Shown here in pieces: positions 8,852-17,036 of a DNA stretch of 64,000 nt. The stretch covers positions 1-64,000 of the forward strand of contig QFZU02000160.1 of NCBI GenBank assembly GCA_003260025.2, in the 5' to 3' direction. Under the pieces are notes generated by a model. It made no database searches. It was not told the origin of the DNA and worked only from the letters and a program-made list of their open reading frames with translations. Source of the stretch: Microbispora triticiradicis. GTDB taxonomy: Bacteria; Actinomycetota; Actinomycetes; Streptosporangiales; Streptosporangiaceae. Made by a program: the position numbers and the translations under genes. Position 1 is the stretch's first letter; each line of letters starts with the position of its first letter.

Positions 8852-9850
8852 TCAGGGACGGCTGGACGGGCTGACGGTCTTGGCCGGGTCACGCTCGACG
8901 ACGGGCTCCAGCACGTCGTCGATCTTCTTCAGCACCTCGGCGTCGAGCTTCACACCGGTGGCCTTGACGTTGTCGCGCACCTGCTCCGGCTTGGTCGCCC
9001 CGACGATGGCCGACGACACGTTGGGGTTCTGCAGCACCCACGCCACCGCGAGCTGGGCCATCGACAGGCCGAGGTCGGCCGCGATCGGCTTGAGGTCCTG
9101 CACCCGCCGCAGCACGTCGTCCCGCATCAGCCGGTTGATGAAACCCGAGCCGGTGGAGTCGGTGGCGCGCGACCCGGCCGGCGGCGGCTGGCCGGGCAGG
9201 TACTTGCCGGTCAGCACGCCCTGCGCGATGGGCGACCAGACGATCTGGCCGAGGCCCTCCTTCTCGCACAGCGGCACGACCTCGGACTCGATGACCCGCC
9301 ACAGCATCGAGTACTGCGGCTGGTTCGACACCAGCCGGTCGAACCCCATCTCGTCGGCGATCTTCAGTGCCCGCGCGATCTGGTCGGCCGACCACTCGCT
9401 GACGCCGACGTAGAGGACCTTGCCCTGCCGCACGAGGTCGTCGAACGCGCGCAGGGTCTCCTCCAGCGGCGTCTCGACGTCGAAGCGGTGTGCCTGGTAG
9501 AGGTCCACGTAGTCGGTCTGCAGGCGGCGGAGCGAGCCGTTGATCGACTCCGTGATGTGCTTGCGGGACAGGCCCCGGTCGTTCTTCCCCTCACCCGTCG
9601 GCCAGTAGACCTTCGTGAAGATCTCCAGCGACTCGCGGCGCACGCCTTTCAGCGCGCGGCCGAGCACCTCCTCCGCCCGGGTCCCGGCGTAGACGTCGGC
9701 GGTGTCGAAGGTCGTGATCCCCTCGTCGAGGGCCGCGCGGACGCACTCGACGGCGGCGTCCTCCTCCACCTGGGAACCGTGGGTGATCCAGTTTCCGTAG
9801 CTGATCTCACTGACCATGAGGCCGCTGCGGCCAAGATGACGGTATTCCAT
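8852..9850 (-). CDS. Aldo/keto reductase, voltage-gated K+ channel beta-like subfamily
   Basis: 332 residues forming a TIM-barrel NADPH-dependent reductase. The catalytic tetrad is visible: Asp in TTFDTADVY, Tyr shortly after in the same segment, Lys in EIFTKVYWP and His in YQAHRFD. The C-terminal NADP site is present as SSAIVGATKPEQVRDN. The N-terminus MEYRHLGRSGLMVSEIS and the Q-P-Q-Y-S-M-L-W segment are typical of the Kv-beta-like AKR group. The physiological substrate (small aldehydes or ketones) is not predictable. Monocistronic and convergent with the small gene upstream. Confidence 0.93.
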   Translation of the reverse strand: MEYRHLGRSGLMVSEISYGNWITHGSQVEEDAAVECVRAALDEGITTFDTADVYAGTRAEEVLGRALKGVRRESLEIFTKVYWPTGEGKNDRGLSRKHITESINGSLRRLQTDYVDLYQAHRFDVETPLEETLRAFDDLVRQGKVLYVGVSEWSADQIARALKIADEMGFDRLVSNQPQYSMLWRVIESEVVPLCEKEGLGQIVWSPIAQGVLTGKYLPGQPPPAGSRATDSTGSGFINRLMRDDVLRRVQDLKPIAADLGLSMAQLAVAWVLQNPNVSSAIVGATKPEQVRDNVKATGVKLDAEVLKKIDDVLEPVVERDPAKTVSPSSRP

Positions 9851-9913
9851 GCCTCTGACATTAGGTCATGAGTCTCGGCACCCCGATGATCGGATCGCGG
9901 TAAGGTGCCCGGC

Positions 9914-11053
9914 GTGCGCCGGTTGATCTCTTCTCGTCCCGTACGGCTGGCACTGCTGGCCGCGCTGGTCGCGGGGGCCGCCGCCGGGCTGGTCCTGGCC
10001 GCGCGGCGACGCCGGGCCGCCACGCCTGTAGGGCCGTCCCGGGCCACCACCTCGCCGCCCCAGGGGGAGAGCGGGGACGCGGAGGCCCGGCGCGGCCCGG
10101 AGCCGGTGCTGGGGTGGGCCACCGAGGAGGACCTGGAGCGGTACCGGCGGCCGGAGGGCGGCGCTCCCGTCGCCCGCCTTCTGGGGGGACTCCCGCCGAT
10201 CAAGGGGATCGTGCCGCCGCGCGGGACGAGGGCGCGCCGCTGGACGGTGGCGGCGGTCGTGTCGATCACCCTGCTGGCCCTCGGAGCGCAGGTGCTGGAG
10301 AGCGCCGTGTTCGCTCCGGACGCCTGGACGTCCTACGAACCGTGCCCGGCGGACGTCTGCGAGCCGGGGCAGGGCCCCGGCATCCTCTACTCGGTGGCCG
10401 ACTGCACGGCGGACGAGTGCGGAGGCGAGGTTCCCGCATACCCTGAGGATAGGGAGCCCGTGACCGCGGAGCCGGAGACGTCTCCCGGCCCCCAGTGCGT
10501 GCTCCATCCGGCGCCCGCGGGGACGCCGGTCGTACGGCCGGTCTCCCGGCGTGTGACCGCCGGGGTCAACCGGCAGTGGCGGCGGATCGAACGCTGGCTC
10601 AGGGCGCACGCGCCGCGGACATACGCCTCCCTGAACGGCCCGGCGGCTCCGCGACTGGTGGCCAGGGCGGAGGAACGGCTCGGGACCCGGCTGCCCGACT
10701 CCCTGCGGGCGTCGCTGCTGCGTCACGACGGCTCCCGTGGCGGCGCGAGCTTCCGGTTCCCGACGTCCGACCTGATGATGAGCACGCGGGAGATGGTCTC
10801 CGCCTGGCCGGAGGCGTGCGGGCTGGGCGGCGTCCCCTTCGCCCGCGCCGTGGACTTCGGCGGCTACCTGGTGACCGACGCCGCCACCGGCGGAGTCGGC
10901 GCGGCGTCGCCGGAGTTGCCGTACTACCAGGCCGGCTGGTCGTCCTACTACGCGCTGCTTCGGGCCACGGCCGACGCACTCACACGGGACGCCGCAGTCG
11001 ACGGTTTCCGGCCGGTGGTGCGTCGCGGCGCGCTGGACTGGACGTCCGCCTGA
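9914..11053 (+). CDS. Membrane-anchored protein with a C-terminal SMI1/KNR4 (SUKH) domain
   Basis: About 379 residues. Two hydrophobic helices (near residues 11-30 and 112-132) frame a cytosolic-type basic/acidic stretch. A Cys-rich segment follows (EPCPADVCEPG, VADCTADECGGE; four Cys that could form disulfides). Residues about 215-375 resemble a SUKH fold: WRRIERWLRAHAP, then AEERLGTRLPDSLRASLLRHDG and the final YYQAGWSSYYALLRATADALT. SUKH domains act as immunity proteins or scaffolds. GTG 9914 is chosen because TAAGGTG lies 6 nt upstream; GTG 9905 overlaps it. No toxin gene is adjacent. Confidence 0.65.
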   Translation: MRRLISSRPVRLALLAALVAGAAAGLVLAARRRRAATPVGPSRATTSPPQGESGDAEARRGPEPVLGWATEEDLERYRRPEGGAPVARLLGGLPPIKGIVPPRGTRARRWTVAAVVSITLLALGAQVLESAVFAPDAWTSYEPCPADVCEPGQGPGILYSVADCTADECGGEVPAYPEDREPVTAEPETSPGPQCVLHPAPAGTPVVRPVSRRVTAGVNRQWRRIERWLRAHAPRTYASLNGPAAPRLVARAEERLGTRLPDSLRASLLRHDGSRGGASFRFPTSDLMMSTREMVSAWPEACGLGGVPFARAVDFGGYLVTDAATGGVGAASPELPYYQAGWSSYYALLRATADALTRDAAVDGFRPVVRRGALDWTSA

Positions 11054-11085
11054 TCCACGCGCGGGTGGCACCAAGCGGGCGTCGC

Positions 11086-11139
11086 CGTCCGGGACTCACC
11101 GTGCGGGGATCACGTCCGGGACTCACCGTGCGGAGATCA
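11086..11139. repeat. 27-bp tandem duplication between convergent genes
   Basis: Two adjacent 27-bp copies (11086-11112 and 11113-11139) differ at one base. They lie between the SUKH gene stop and the DUF3043 gene stop. Probably a recent slippage duplication. Confidence 0.9.
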
Positions 11140-11150
11140 GCGGGCGGGCG

Positions 11151-11768
11151 TCACTTCTTCAGCTCGACCGGGATGCCGCCGGGCAGGACGGTGGGCTTGG
11201 GGAAGCGCAGGCGCCGCATCTGCGACGACCGCATCGCCGCGTAGAAGCCGATGCCCTTGAGGCTCTCGCCCGGGAACTTCTCCGCCGCCTCCTTCTTCAC
11301 GCGTCCGGCGACGTAGAACGAGCCGGCCAGCACCAGCACCATCACGACCGGCAGGGACAGCGTGTAAACCAGGAGGACCGCCGAGCGGATCTGGATCGGG
11401 AACGGCACCATCGACAGCAGCATGATGACGAAGACGACGGGCAGGAAGTACTGCCCGGGCAGGCGCCGCGAGTCGACCCAGTCACGGGCGAACTTGCGCA
11501 CCGGGCCACGGTCGCGTACGGGGAGCGCCCGCTCGTCTCCGCGCAGCATGGCCTCACGCTGCCTCGTCCGCAGCGCCTTGTCGCGCTCACGGGCCAGGCG
11601 ATAGGCCTCTTTGCGGTTGGAGGGCGCGGTCACCGGGGAGCGGCGGCGGCCCTGCGCCTCGCTCCGTTTGGGAGTGGGACGGCCCTTGCCCGGGGTGCCG
11701 TGGGGCTTAGGATCCTCTACAGGGACGGGGGAGTCCTCCGCAGAGGTCTGGGTGCGACGTCGGAACAC
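11151..11768 (-). CDS. DUF3043 family membrane protein
   Basis: 205 residues. A basic, Pro-rich, disordered N-terminus (about 1-95, including RKEAYRLARERDKALRTRQR) is followed by RDWVDSRRLPGQYFLPVVFV and two membrane helices (about 108-126 and 132-152). A cytoplasmic tail follows with RVKKEAAEKFP. This matches the actinobacterial DUF3043 family, whose function is unknown. The gene is divergent from the pspA operon and ends just after the 27-bp duplication. Confidence 0.85.
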   Translation of the reverse strand: MFRRRTQTSAEDSPVPVEDPKPHGTPGKGRPTPKRSEAQGRRRSPVTAPSNRKEAYRLARERDKALRTRQREAMLRGDERALPVRDRGPVRKFARDWVDSRRLPGQYFLPVVFVIMLLSMVPFPIQIRSAVLLVYTLSLPVVMVLVLAGSFYVAGRVKKEAAEKFPGESLKGIGFYAAMRSSQMRRLRFPKPTVLPGGIPVELKK

Positions 11769-11829
11769 GTCGCCCAGCCTACCGGGAGTGCAACTTAGTG
11801 ACGCCCTCGCGCGTTATGCGTAGGGTGAA

Positions 11830-11852
11830 CCCAGGCGGTTCCGCCGCCTGGG
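11830..11852 (+). promoter_or_regulatory. Hairpin in the predicted pspA leader
   Basis: CCCAGGCGG-TTCCG-CCGCCTGGG is a perfect 9-bp stem with a 5-nt loop, about 65 nt before the pspA ATG. A TAGGGT sequence just upstream (11821) could be a -10, which would put the hairpin at the 5' end of the mRNA. It is in the divergent region, so it is not a terminator for the DUF3043 gene. Confidence 0.45.
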
Positions 11853-11916
11853 CAAGGGGCTTTAGACGGCTGGGGTCACCCACGCAGGACCTTGGAGAAG
11901 GGGACGGCCGACGCGC

Positions 11917-12717
11917 ATGAGCGTGATGAAGAGACTTTCCATGATCTTCAAGTCCAAGGCCAACAAGGCCTTGGACAAGATGGAGGATCCGCGGGAGACG
12001 CTGGACTATTCCTATCAGCGGCAGCTTGAACTGCTGCAGAAGGTCCGCCGTGGCGTGGCCGACGTGGCCACCAGCCGCAAGCGGGTGGAGCTGCAGATCA
12101 ACCAGCTCGAGAGCCAGACCTCGAAGCTGGAGAACCAGAGCAGGCAGGCGCTGTCGGCCGGGCGCGAGGACCTCGCTCGCGAGGCGCTGACCCGCCGCAA
12201 CGGTCTGAACGCCCAGATCGCCGACCTGCGGCTCCAGTACAGCAACCTCCAGGGCGAGGAGGAGAAGCTCACTCTCGCCAGCCAGCGGCTCCAGGCCAAG
12301 GTCGACTCCTTCCGTACGAAGAAGGAGACCATCAAGGCCACCTACACGGCGGCCGAGGCCCAGACGCGGATCAACGAGGCGTTCTCCGGCATCTCGGAGG
12401 AGATGGGCGACGTCGGCCTGGCCATCCAGCGGGCCGAGGACAAGACCGCGCAGATGCAGGCCCGTGCCGGCGCGATCGACGAGCTGCTGGCCAGTGGAGC
12501 GCTGGACGACTTCACCGGGCAGCGCGACGACATCCAGGCGGAGCTCGACCGCATGGGCGGCGGCCAGGACGTGGAGCTCGAACTGGCCAGGATGAAGGCC
12601 GAGCTCGGTCAGGGCCCGGCGCCGCAGAGCGCCATCGAGGCGGGGCAGCAGGGCCAGGCGGCCCCGGCCGCCCAGCAGCACACGCAGCAGCTCCGTAAGC
12701 CGGGGGAGGGGTTGTGA
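11917..12717 (+). CDS. pspA: PspA/IM30 family envelope-stress protein
   Basis: A 266-residue, mostly coiled-coil protein starting MSVMKRLSMIFKSKANKALDKMEDPRETLDYSYQRQ, the amphipathic helix and first hairpin of PspA/Vipp1 (ESCRT-III-like) proteins that polymerise on damaged inner membrane. Long heptad stretches follow to about residue 220. The Gln/Ala-rich tail (QSAIEAGQQGQAAPAAQQ) is disordered. AGAAGGGG lies about 12 nt before the ATG. First gene of a tightly overlapping four-gene operon, pspA-pspAA-htpX-pspAB. Confidence 0.95.
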   Translation: MSVMKRLSMIFKSKANKALDKMEDPRETLDYSYQRQLELLQKVRRGVADVATSRKRVELQINQLESQTSKLENQSRQALSAGREDLAREALTRRNGLNAQIADLRLQYSNLQGEEEKLTLASQRLQAKVDSFRTKKETIKATYTAAEAQTRINEAFSGISEEMGDVGLAIQRAEDKTAQMQARAGAIDELLASGALDDFTGQRDDIQAELDRMGGGQDVELELARMKAELGQGPAPQSAIEAGQQGQAAPAAQQHTQQLRKPGEGL

Positions 12718-12992
12718 TAGTCCGGATCATGGGCGAGGGGCAGGTGGAGATCGCCCCCGCCGACATCGACGTGCTGAACGAGCTCGACGGCGAGCTTGAG
12801 GCCGCCATCGAGACGGACGACGAGACGCAGTTCCGTGCCAAGCTGCACGCGCTGCTCGACAAGGTCCGCGACGTGGGCAGGCCGCTGGCGGACGACTCCC
12901 TGGAGCCGTCCGAGCTGATCCTGCCGCCGGCCGACGCCTCGATCGAGGAGGTGCGGGAGATGCTCGGGGACACCGGGCTCATCCCCGGCTGA
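12714..12992 (+). CDS. pspAA: PspA-associated protein PspAA
   Basis: A 92-residue small acidic protein, MIVRIMGEGQVEIAPADIDVLNELD onward, matching the PspAA domain encoded beside PspA in actinobacteria. The GTG start overlaps the pspA stop (GTGA), giving strict coupling. PspAA is thought to work with PspA and a partner protease or membrane protein in sensing envelope damage; that role is inferred from conserved gene neighbourhoods. Confidence 0.9.
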   Translation: MIVRIMGEGQVEIAPADIDVLNELDGELEAAIETDDETQFRAKLHALLDKVRDVGRPLADDSLEPSELILPPADASIEEVREMLGDTGLIPG

Positions 12993-13882
12993 TGACTTCC
13001 ACGCGGTTCGCCCCTGATCGCGGCCTCAGCGTGCGGATGACCGTGACGATGTTCCTGCTCGGGCTGCTCTACGTGGCGTTCATGGCCGTCCTGGTCGCGG
13101 TGGGCGTCCGGGCGGTCATGGTCCTCGTGATCGCCGCGGGCCTCCTGCTGGTGCAGTACTTCCTCTCCGACAAGATCGCGCTGTTCGCGATGAACGGACG
13201 GGAGGTCTCCCCGCAGGAGGCTCCTGAGCTGCACGGGATCGTCGACCGGCTGAGCGCGCTGGCGGGGATGCCCAAGCCGCGGGTGGCGATCGCGGACTCA
13301 GACATGCCGAACGCGTTCGCCACGGGGCGCGACCAGAAGCACGCGGTGGTCTGCGTGACCACCGGCATCCTGCGCCGGCTCGACGCGCAGGAGCTGGAAG
13401 GGGTGCTGGCGCACGAGCTGTCGCACGTCGCCCACCGGGACGTCGCGGTGATGACGATCGCCTCCTTCCTCGGGATCGTGGCCGGGCTGATGACCCGCTT
13501 CTCGCTGTACGCCGGGCTGGGCAACCGCAGGGACAACAACGGCCCGCCGATCGGGCTGATCATCTTCGCGGTCTCGGGCCTGGTCTACGCCGTCAGCTTC
13601 CTGCTGACGCGGGCGCTGTCGCGGTACCGGGAGCTGGCCGCCGATCGCGCGGGAGCGCTGCTCACGCAGCGGCCGAGCGCCCTGGCCAGCGCCCTCACCA
13701 AGATCAGCGGGGATATCGCCCGGATCCCGACCCGGGACCTGCGCGAGGCCCAGCCGTTCAACGCCTTCTACTTCGCGCCCGCCCTGTCGGGCCAGAGCGT
13801 CGCCTCGCTGCTGTCGACCCATCCGCCGCTGGAGCGCCGGCTGGAGCAGCTCGCCAAGATCTCCGCGGCCCTGGGCCGCTGA
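12992..13882 (+). CDS. htpX: HtpX-like M48 membrane zinc metalloprotease
   Basis: 296 residues. Two N-terminal membrane helices (about 11-55) precede the catalytic region with the zinc motif HELSHVAHRD, two further helices, and the third ligand region SRYRELAADRAGALL (Glu). HtpX proteases degrade misfolded membrane proteins, which fits an operon with PspA. The start overlaps the pspAA stop (TGATG). The C-terminal FNAFYFAPALSG and STHPPLERRLEQL are family features. Confidence 0.94.
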   Translation: MTSTRFAPDRGLSVRMTVTMFLLGLLYVAFMAVLVAVGVRAVMVLVIAAGLLLVQYFLSDKIALFAMNGREVSPQEAPELHGIVDRLSALAGMPKPRVAIADSDMPNAFATGRDQKHAVVCVTTGILRRLDAQELEGVLAHELSHVAHRDVAVMTIASFLGIVAGLMTRFSLYAGLGNRRDNNGPPIGLIIFAVSGLVYAVSFLLTRALSRYRELAADRAGALLTQRPSALASALTKISGDIARIPTRDLREAQPFNAFYFAPALSGQSVASLLSTHPPLERRLEQLAKISAALGR

Positions 13883-13967
13883 TGACGGGCCGGCTGATGG
13901 TTGCGACGGCTGATGATCGGGACGGGGCTGATGGTCGGGGGCCGCTGATGGGCCGGGAGCGCTGATG
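13878..13967 (+). repeat. Six GCTGATG motifs spaced 15-18 bp between htpX and pspAB
   Basis: GCTGATG occurs at 13878, 13893, 13909, 13927, 13944 and 13961. The first contains the htpX stop (TGA) and the last contains the pspAB start (ATG). The 80-bp spacer looks like repeated duplication of a TGATG stop/start overlap with diverged filler. Confidence 0.8.
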
Positions 13968-14513
13968 GGCTGGTTCGACGCCCTGCTCGGCCGGTCCAAG
14001 GCCGCGAGACCGAACCTGGACGCGTTGTTCGCCCTGCCGTCCGCCGCCGTCACCCTGCGCGCCGCCACCGGGTTCGCCCCGGCGGGCACCGGCTCGGTCT
14101 GCTTCCGGGCGGCCGAGGGAGGCGCGTTCGCCCGGCTCCAGCAGGAGATCGAGGCCCTGATGGGCGAGACGCAGGTGTCGCAGGACTCGTACGGGTACAC
14201 CTGGGTGTCCGTGCGCAACCCCGACGTGGCCGGGCTCGTGACCGACCTGCACGCCGCGAACTCGTCGCTGGAGTCGGCCGGGTTCGGGCCCTCGCTGCTG
14301 TGCACGCTGGTGACGTTCGCCGATTCCTCGCAGCGGAAGCTGGCGATCGTCTATCTCTACAAGCGCGGCACGTTCTACCCGTTCGCTCCCGCCGGGGAGC
14401 CGCGCCGCGACAATGCGCTGGAACTGCAGGTGCGGGGCGTCCTCGACCAGGAACTCAAGATCGAGCCCGATCTCGCGAGCTGGTTCCCCGTCTGGGGCGC
14501 GCCGGGCCTGTGA
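13965..14513 (+). CDS. pspAB: PspA-associated protein PspAB
   Basis: A 182-residue soluble alpha/beta protein, MGWFDALLGRSKAARPNLDALFALP onward, with conserved-looking SYGYTWVSVRNPD and KLAIVYLYKRGTFYPFAP segments. It matches PspAB, which co-occurs with PspA, PspAA and an M48 protease in actinobacterial Psp systems. Upstream is a string of repeated TGATG motifs rather than a plain overlap, with GGGAGC close to the ATG as a weak ribosome binding site. Exact function unknown; envelope-stress role inferred from context. Confidence 0.85.
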   Translation: MGWFDALLGRSKAARPNLDALFALPSAAVTLRAATGFAPAGTGSVCFRAAEGGAFARLQQEIEALMGETQVSQDSYGYTWVSVRNPDVAGLVTDLHAANSSLESAGFGPSLLCTLVTFADSSQRKLAIVYLYKRGTFYPFAPAGEPRRDNALELQVRGVLDQELKIEPDLASWFPVWGAPGL

Positions 14514-14537
14514 GTGTCGTCGGCCACCGGAGGCAGC

Positions 14538-15284
14538 ATGAGTGACTGGACCCACCTGAGACACACCGAGGCGGCGGCCCGGGAGATCGACCTGATGGCC
14601 GACGCCGTACGAGGACGGGACGGCGGCACGCCGGTCCCGACCTGCCCCGGATGGGACCTCCGGGCACTGGCCGAGCACACCGGGGCGGTCCACCGGTGGG
14701 CGGCCGCGATGGTCCGCGACGCCGCGGCGCACCGCTATCCCCGCGAGGAGATGGACCACGGGTATCCCGCCGACTTCACCGGCTTCGCCGACTGGCTGCG
14801 GGCCGGAGCCGTGCTGCTGACCGAGGCCATGAAGAGCCGCGACCCGGAGACGGAGGTCTGGGGCTGGGCGGGGGAGCGGAGCGCGGCGTTCTGGTCCCGG
14901 CGGCAGTTGCACGAGACCGTCGTCCACCGCGCCGACGCGGAGATCGCCCTCGGCATCGCGCCCGAAGTCGACGAGGACGTCGCGGCGGACGGGGTGGCGG
15001 AGTTCTTCGACGTGCTTCCGTACGCCCGGTGGCGGCCCCTGCTCGCCGAGCTGAAGGGCGACGGGGAGTCGATCTCCTGGCGGGCCGGTACGGGCCGGTC
15101 CTGGCTCGTCCGGCTCACGCCCGCCGGTTTCGCGTACGAGAGGTCGGACGTGGCCGGCGACGTGACCGTGCGCACGGAGACGACCGGGGATCTGATGCTG
15201 ACCCTGTGGGGGCGGCGCGAACCCGCCGCGGTCGAGGGAGACGCCGCACTGCTGCACTGGTGGCGCGAACGCGCCCAGATCTGA
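14538..15284 (+). CDS. Maleylpyruvate isomerase family mycothiol-dependent enzyme
   Basis: 248 residues with an N-terminal DinB-like four-helix MDMPI domain: VPTCPGWDLRALAEHTGAVHRW supplies the first metal-binding His, and LHETVVHRADAE (Glu-x3-His) supplies the other ligands. A small C-terminal SCP2-like domain has WRAGTGRSWLVRLTP. Family members use mycothiol as thiol cofactor; many remain uncharacterised. ATG 14538 follows GGAGG by 4-5 nt, so the in-frame GTG at 14514 is rejected. It follows pspAB by 24 bp and ends at a strong bidirectional terminator. Confidence 0.85.
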   Translation: MSDWTHLRHTEAAAREIDLMADAVRGRDGGTPVPTCPGWDLRALAEHTGAVHRWAAAMVRDAAAHRYPREEMDHGYPADFTGFADWLRAGAVLLTEAMKSRDPETEVWGWAGERSAAFWSRRQLHETVVHRADAEIALGIAPEVDEDVAADGVAEFFDVLPYARWRPLLAELKGDGESISWRAGTGRSWLVRLTPAGFAYERSDVAGDVTVRTETTGDLMLTLWGRREPAAVEGDAALLHWWRERAQI

Positions 15285-15325
15285 GCGAGAGGCGCCCCCG
15301 AAGTGGCTTCGGGGGCGCCTCTCGC
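15285..15325. terminator. Strong bidirectional terminator
   Basis: A perfect 19-bp stem (GCGAGAGGCGCCCCCGAAG and its complement) with a 3-nt loop fills almost the whole gap between the convergent maleylpyruvate isomerase-family gene and nadA. Confidence 0.92.
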
Positions 15326-15331
15326 GTCTCG

Positions 15332-16486
15332 TTACGGCAGGGCGAGCATGCGGTCGAGGGCGACCTTGGCCCAGTGGGTGGTGTCCGGGTCGACCGTGAT
15401 CTGGTTGACGACCTCGCCCGCGGCCAGCGACTCCAGCGCCCAGACCAGGTGCGGCAGGTCGATGCGGTTCATCGTGGAGCAGTAGCACACGGTCCGGTCC
15501 AGGAACGTGATGGTCTTGTCGGGGAACCGGTCCGCCAGGCGGCGCACCAGGTTCAGCTCCGTGCCGACGGCCCAGGAGGACCCGGCGGGAGCCTCTTCCA
15601 GCTTCTTGATGATGTACTCGGTCGAGCCGACGAAGTCCGCCTTGTTGACGACCTCGTGGCGGCACTCGGGGTGGACGAGCACGTTGACCCCCGGGATGCG
15701 GGCCCGCACCTCGTCCACGCACTCCGCGGAGAAGCGGCCGTGGACCGAGCAGTGGCCCTTCCACAGGATCATCTTCGCGTTCTCGAGCTGTTCCCGGGTG
15801 AGGCCGCCGTTCGGGCGGTGCGGGTTGTAGACCACGCAGTCGTCGAGCGACAGGCCCATCTCCAGCACGGCCGTGTTGCGCCCAAGGTGCTGGTCGGGCA
15901 GGAACAGGACCTTCTCGCCCTGCTCGAAGGCCCAGTCGAGGGCGCGCCGGGCGTTGGAGGAGGTGCAGACGGCGCCGCCGTTGCGCCCGCAGAACGCCTT
16001 GATGTCCGCGCTGGAGTTCATGTACGTGATCGGCACGACGCGGTCGGCGATCCCGGCGTCTTCCAGGGCGTCCCAGCAGTCCTCCACCTGGGAGAAGGTG
16101 GCCATGTCGGCCATAGAGCAGCCGGCGGCCAGGTCGGGGAGGATGACCTTCTGCGTGTCGCCGGTCAGGATGTCGGCCGACTCGGCCATGAAGTGGACGC
16201 CGCAGAAGACGACGTACTCGGCCTCCGGCCGGGCCGCGGCCTCGCGGGCGAGCTTGAACGAGTCGCCCGTCACGTCGGCGAACTGGATGACCTCGTCGCG
16301 CTGGTAGTGGTGACCGAGCACGAACAGCCGGTCGCCCAGCCTCTCCTTGGCCGCGCGGGCACGCTCCACCAGCGCCGGGTCGGACGCGGGAGGCAGCTCG
16401 CCCGGGCAGTCGACGCCGCGCTCGCTGTGCGCGTCGGTGCCCTGGCCGAGGATGAAGAGCGGAAGGCCGGTCTCGGTGATCGTCAC
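15332..16486 (-). CDS. nadA: Quinolinate synthase
   Basis: About 384 residues. NadA condenses iminoaspartate with dihydroxyacetone phosphate to quinolinate in NAD synthesis, using one [4Fe-4S] cluster. Visible features are LGHHYQRDEVIQFAD, VVFCGVHFMAES, YMNSSADIKAFCG and a C-terminal TVCYCSTMNRIDLP; conserved Cys are present. GTG 16486 is chosen because AGGGGG lies 7 nt upstream; GTG 16492 is too close to it. No nadB or nadC follows in the window. An imperfect palindrome upstream may be a NAD-responsive operator. Confidence 0.95.
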   Translation of the reverse strand: MTITETGLPLFILGQGTDAHSERGVDCPGELPPASDPALVERARAAKERLGDRLFVLGHHYQRDEVIQFADVTGDSFKLAREAAARPEAEYVVFCGVHFMAESADILTGDTQKVILPDLAAGCSMADMATFSQVEDCWDALEDAGIADRVVPITYMNSSADIKAFCGRNGGAVCTSSNARRALDWAFEQGEKVLFLPDQHLGRNTAVLEMGLSLDDCVVYNPHRPNGGLTREQLENAKMILWKGHCSVHGRFSAECVDEVRARIPGVNVLVHPECRHEVVNKADFVGSTEYIIKKLEEAPAGSSWAVGTELNLVRRLADRFPDKTITFLDRTVCYCSTMNRIDLPHLVWALESLAAGEVVNQITVDPDTTHWAKVALDRMLALP

Positions 16487-16506
16487 GACCACACCCCCTA
16501 GGGGAC

Positions 16507-16528
16507 TTATCGTCTAACTGACGACTAA
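16507..16528. promoter_or_regulatory. Operator-like imperfect palindrome upstream of nadA
   Basis: TTATCGTC-N5-GACGACTAA reads as an inverted repeat with a one-base bulge, 15-35 bp before the nadA start and in the nadA/erpA divergent region. AT content is well above the surroundings. The identity of any regulator is not evident. Confidence 0.4.
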
Positions 16529-16682
16529 TCATTACACATCGTTTCGCCCTGTTCGTCCGTGGGGTTGCGGGTACCCCCGTGGAATGTGTAGGGACCGGCG
16601 GGTGTTGGTAGCGTCTAGGTAGGACGTCAGAACCATTCGACCGCTCCGGGTGGGCGGTTGGCGCAGACGCGGGAGTCAGCAC

Positions 16683-17036
16683 ATGACGGTTGAGAGCAGC
16701 GAGACCACGCAGCAGGGCCTGATCCTGACTGACGCGGCCGCCGGGAAGGTCAAGAGCCTGCTCGAGCAGCAGGGCGAGGAGGGGCTGCAGCTCCGGGTGG
16801 CCGTCCAGCCGGGTGGCTGCTCGGGTCTTCGCTACCAGCTCTTCTTCGACGACCGTTCCATGGACGGCGACGTGGTCTCCACCTTCGGCGGCGTGAACGT
16901 CGTCACCGACCGGATGAGCGCGCCGTACCTCGTCGGCGCCACGGTCGACTTCGTGGACACGATCGAGAAGCAGGGGTTCACGATCGACAACCCCAACGCG
17001 ACGGGCTCGTGCGCCTGCGGCGACTCGTTCAACTGA
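16683..17036 (+). CDS. erpA: Iron-sulfur cluster insertion protein, ErpA/HesB type
   Basis: A 117-residue A-type Fe-S carrier. The three cluster cysteines are visible, one in PGGCSGLRYQLFFDD and two in the C-terminal GSCACGDSF. It delivers Fe-S clusters to apo-proteins; the neighbour nadA and the downstream Rieske and TCA enzymes are plausible clients. ATG 16683 has GGGAG about 7 nt upstream; the earlier in-frame ATG at 16650 would add a non-homologous tail. Divergent from nadA. Confidence 0.94.
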   Translation: MTVESSETTQQGLILTDAAAGKVKSLLEQQGEEGLQLRVAVQPGGCSGLRYQLFFDDRSMDGDVVSTFGGVNVVTDRMSAPYLVGATVDFVDTIEKQGFTIDNPNATGSCACGDSFN

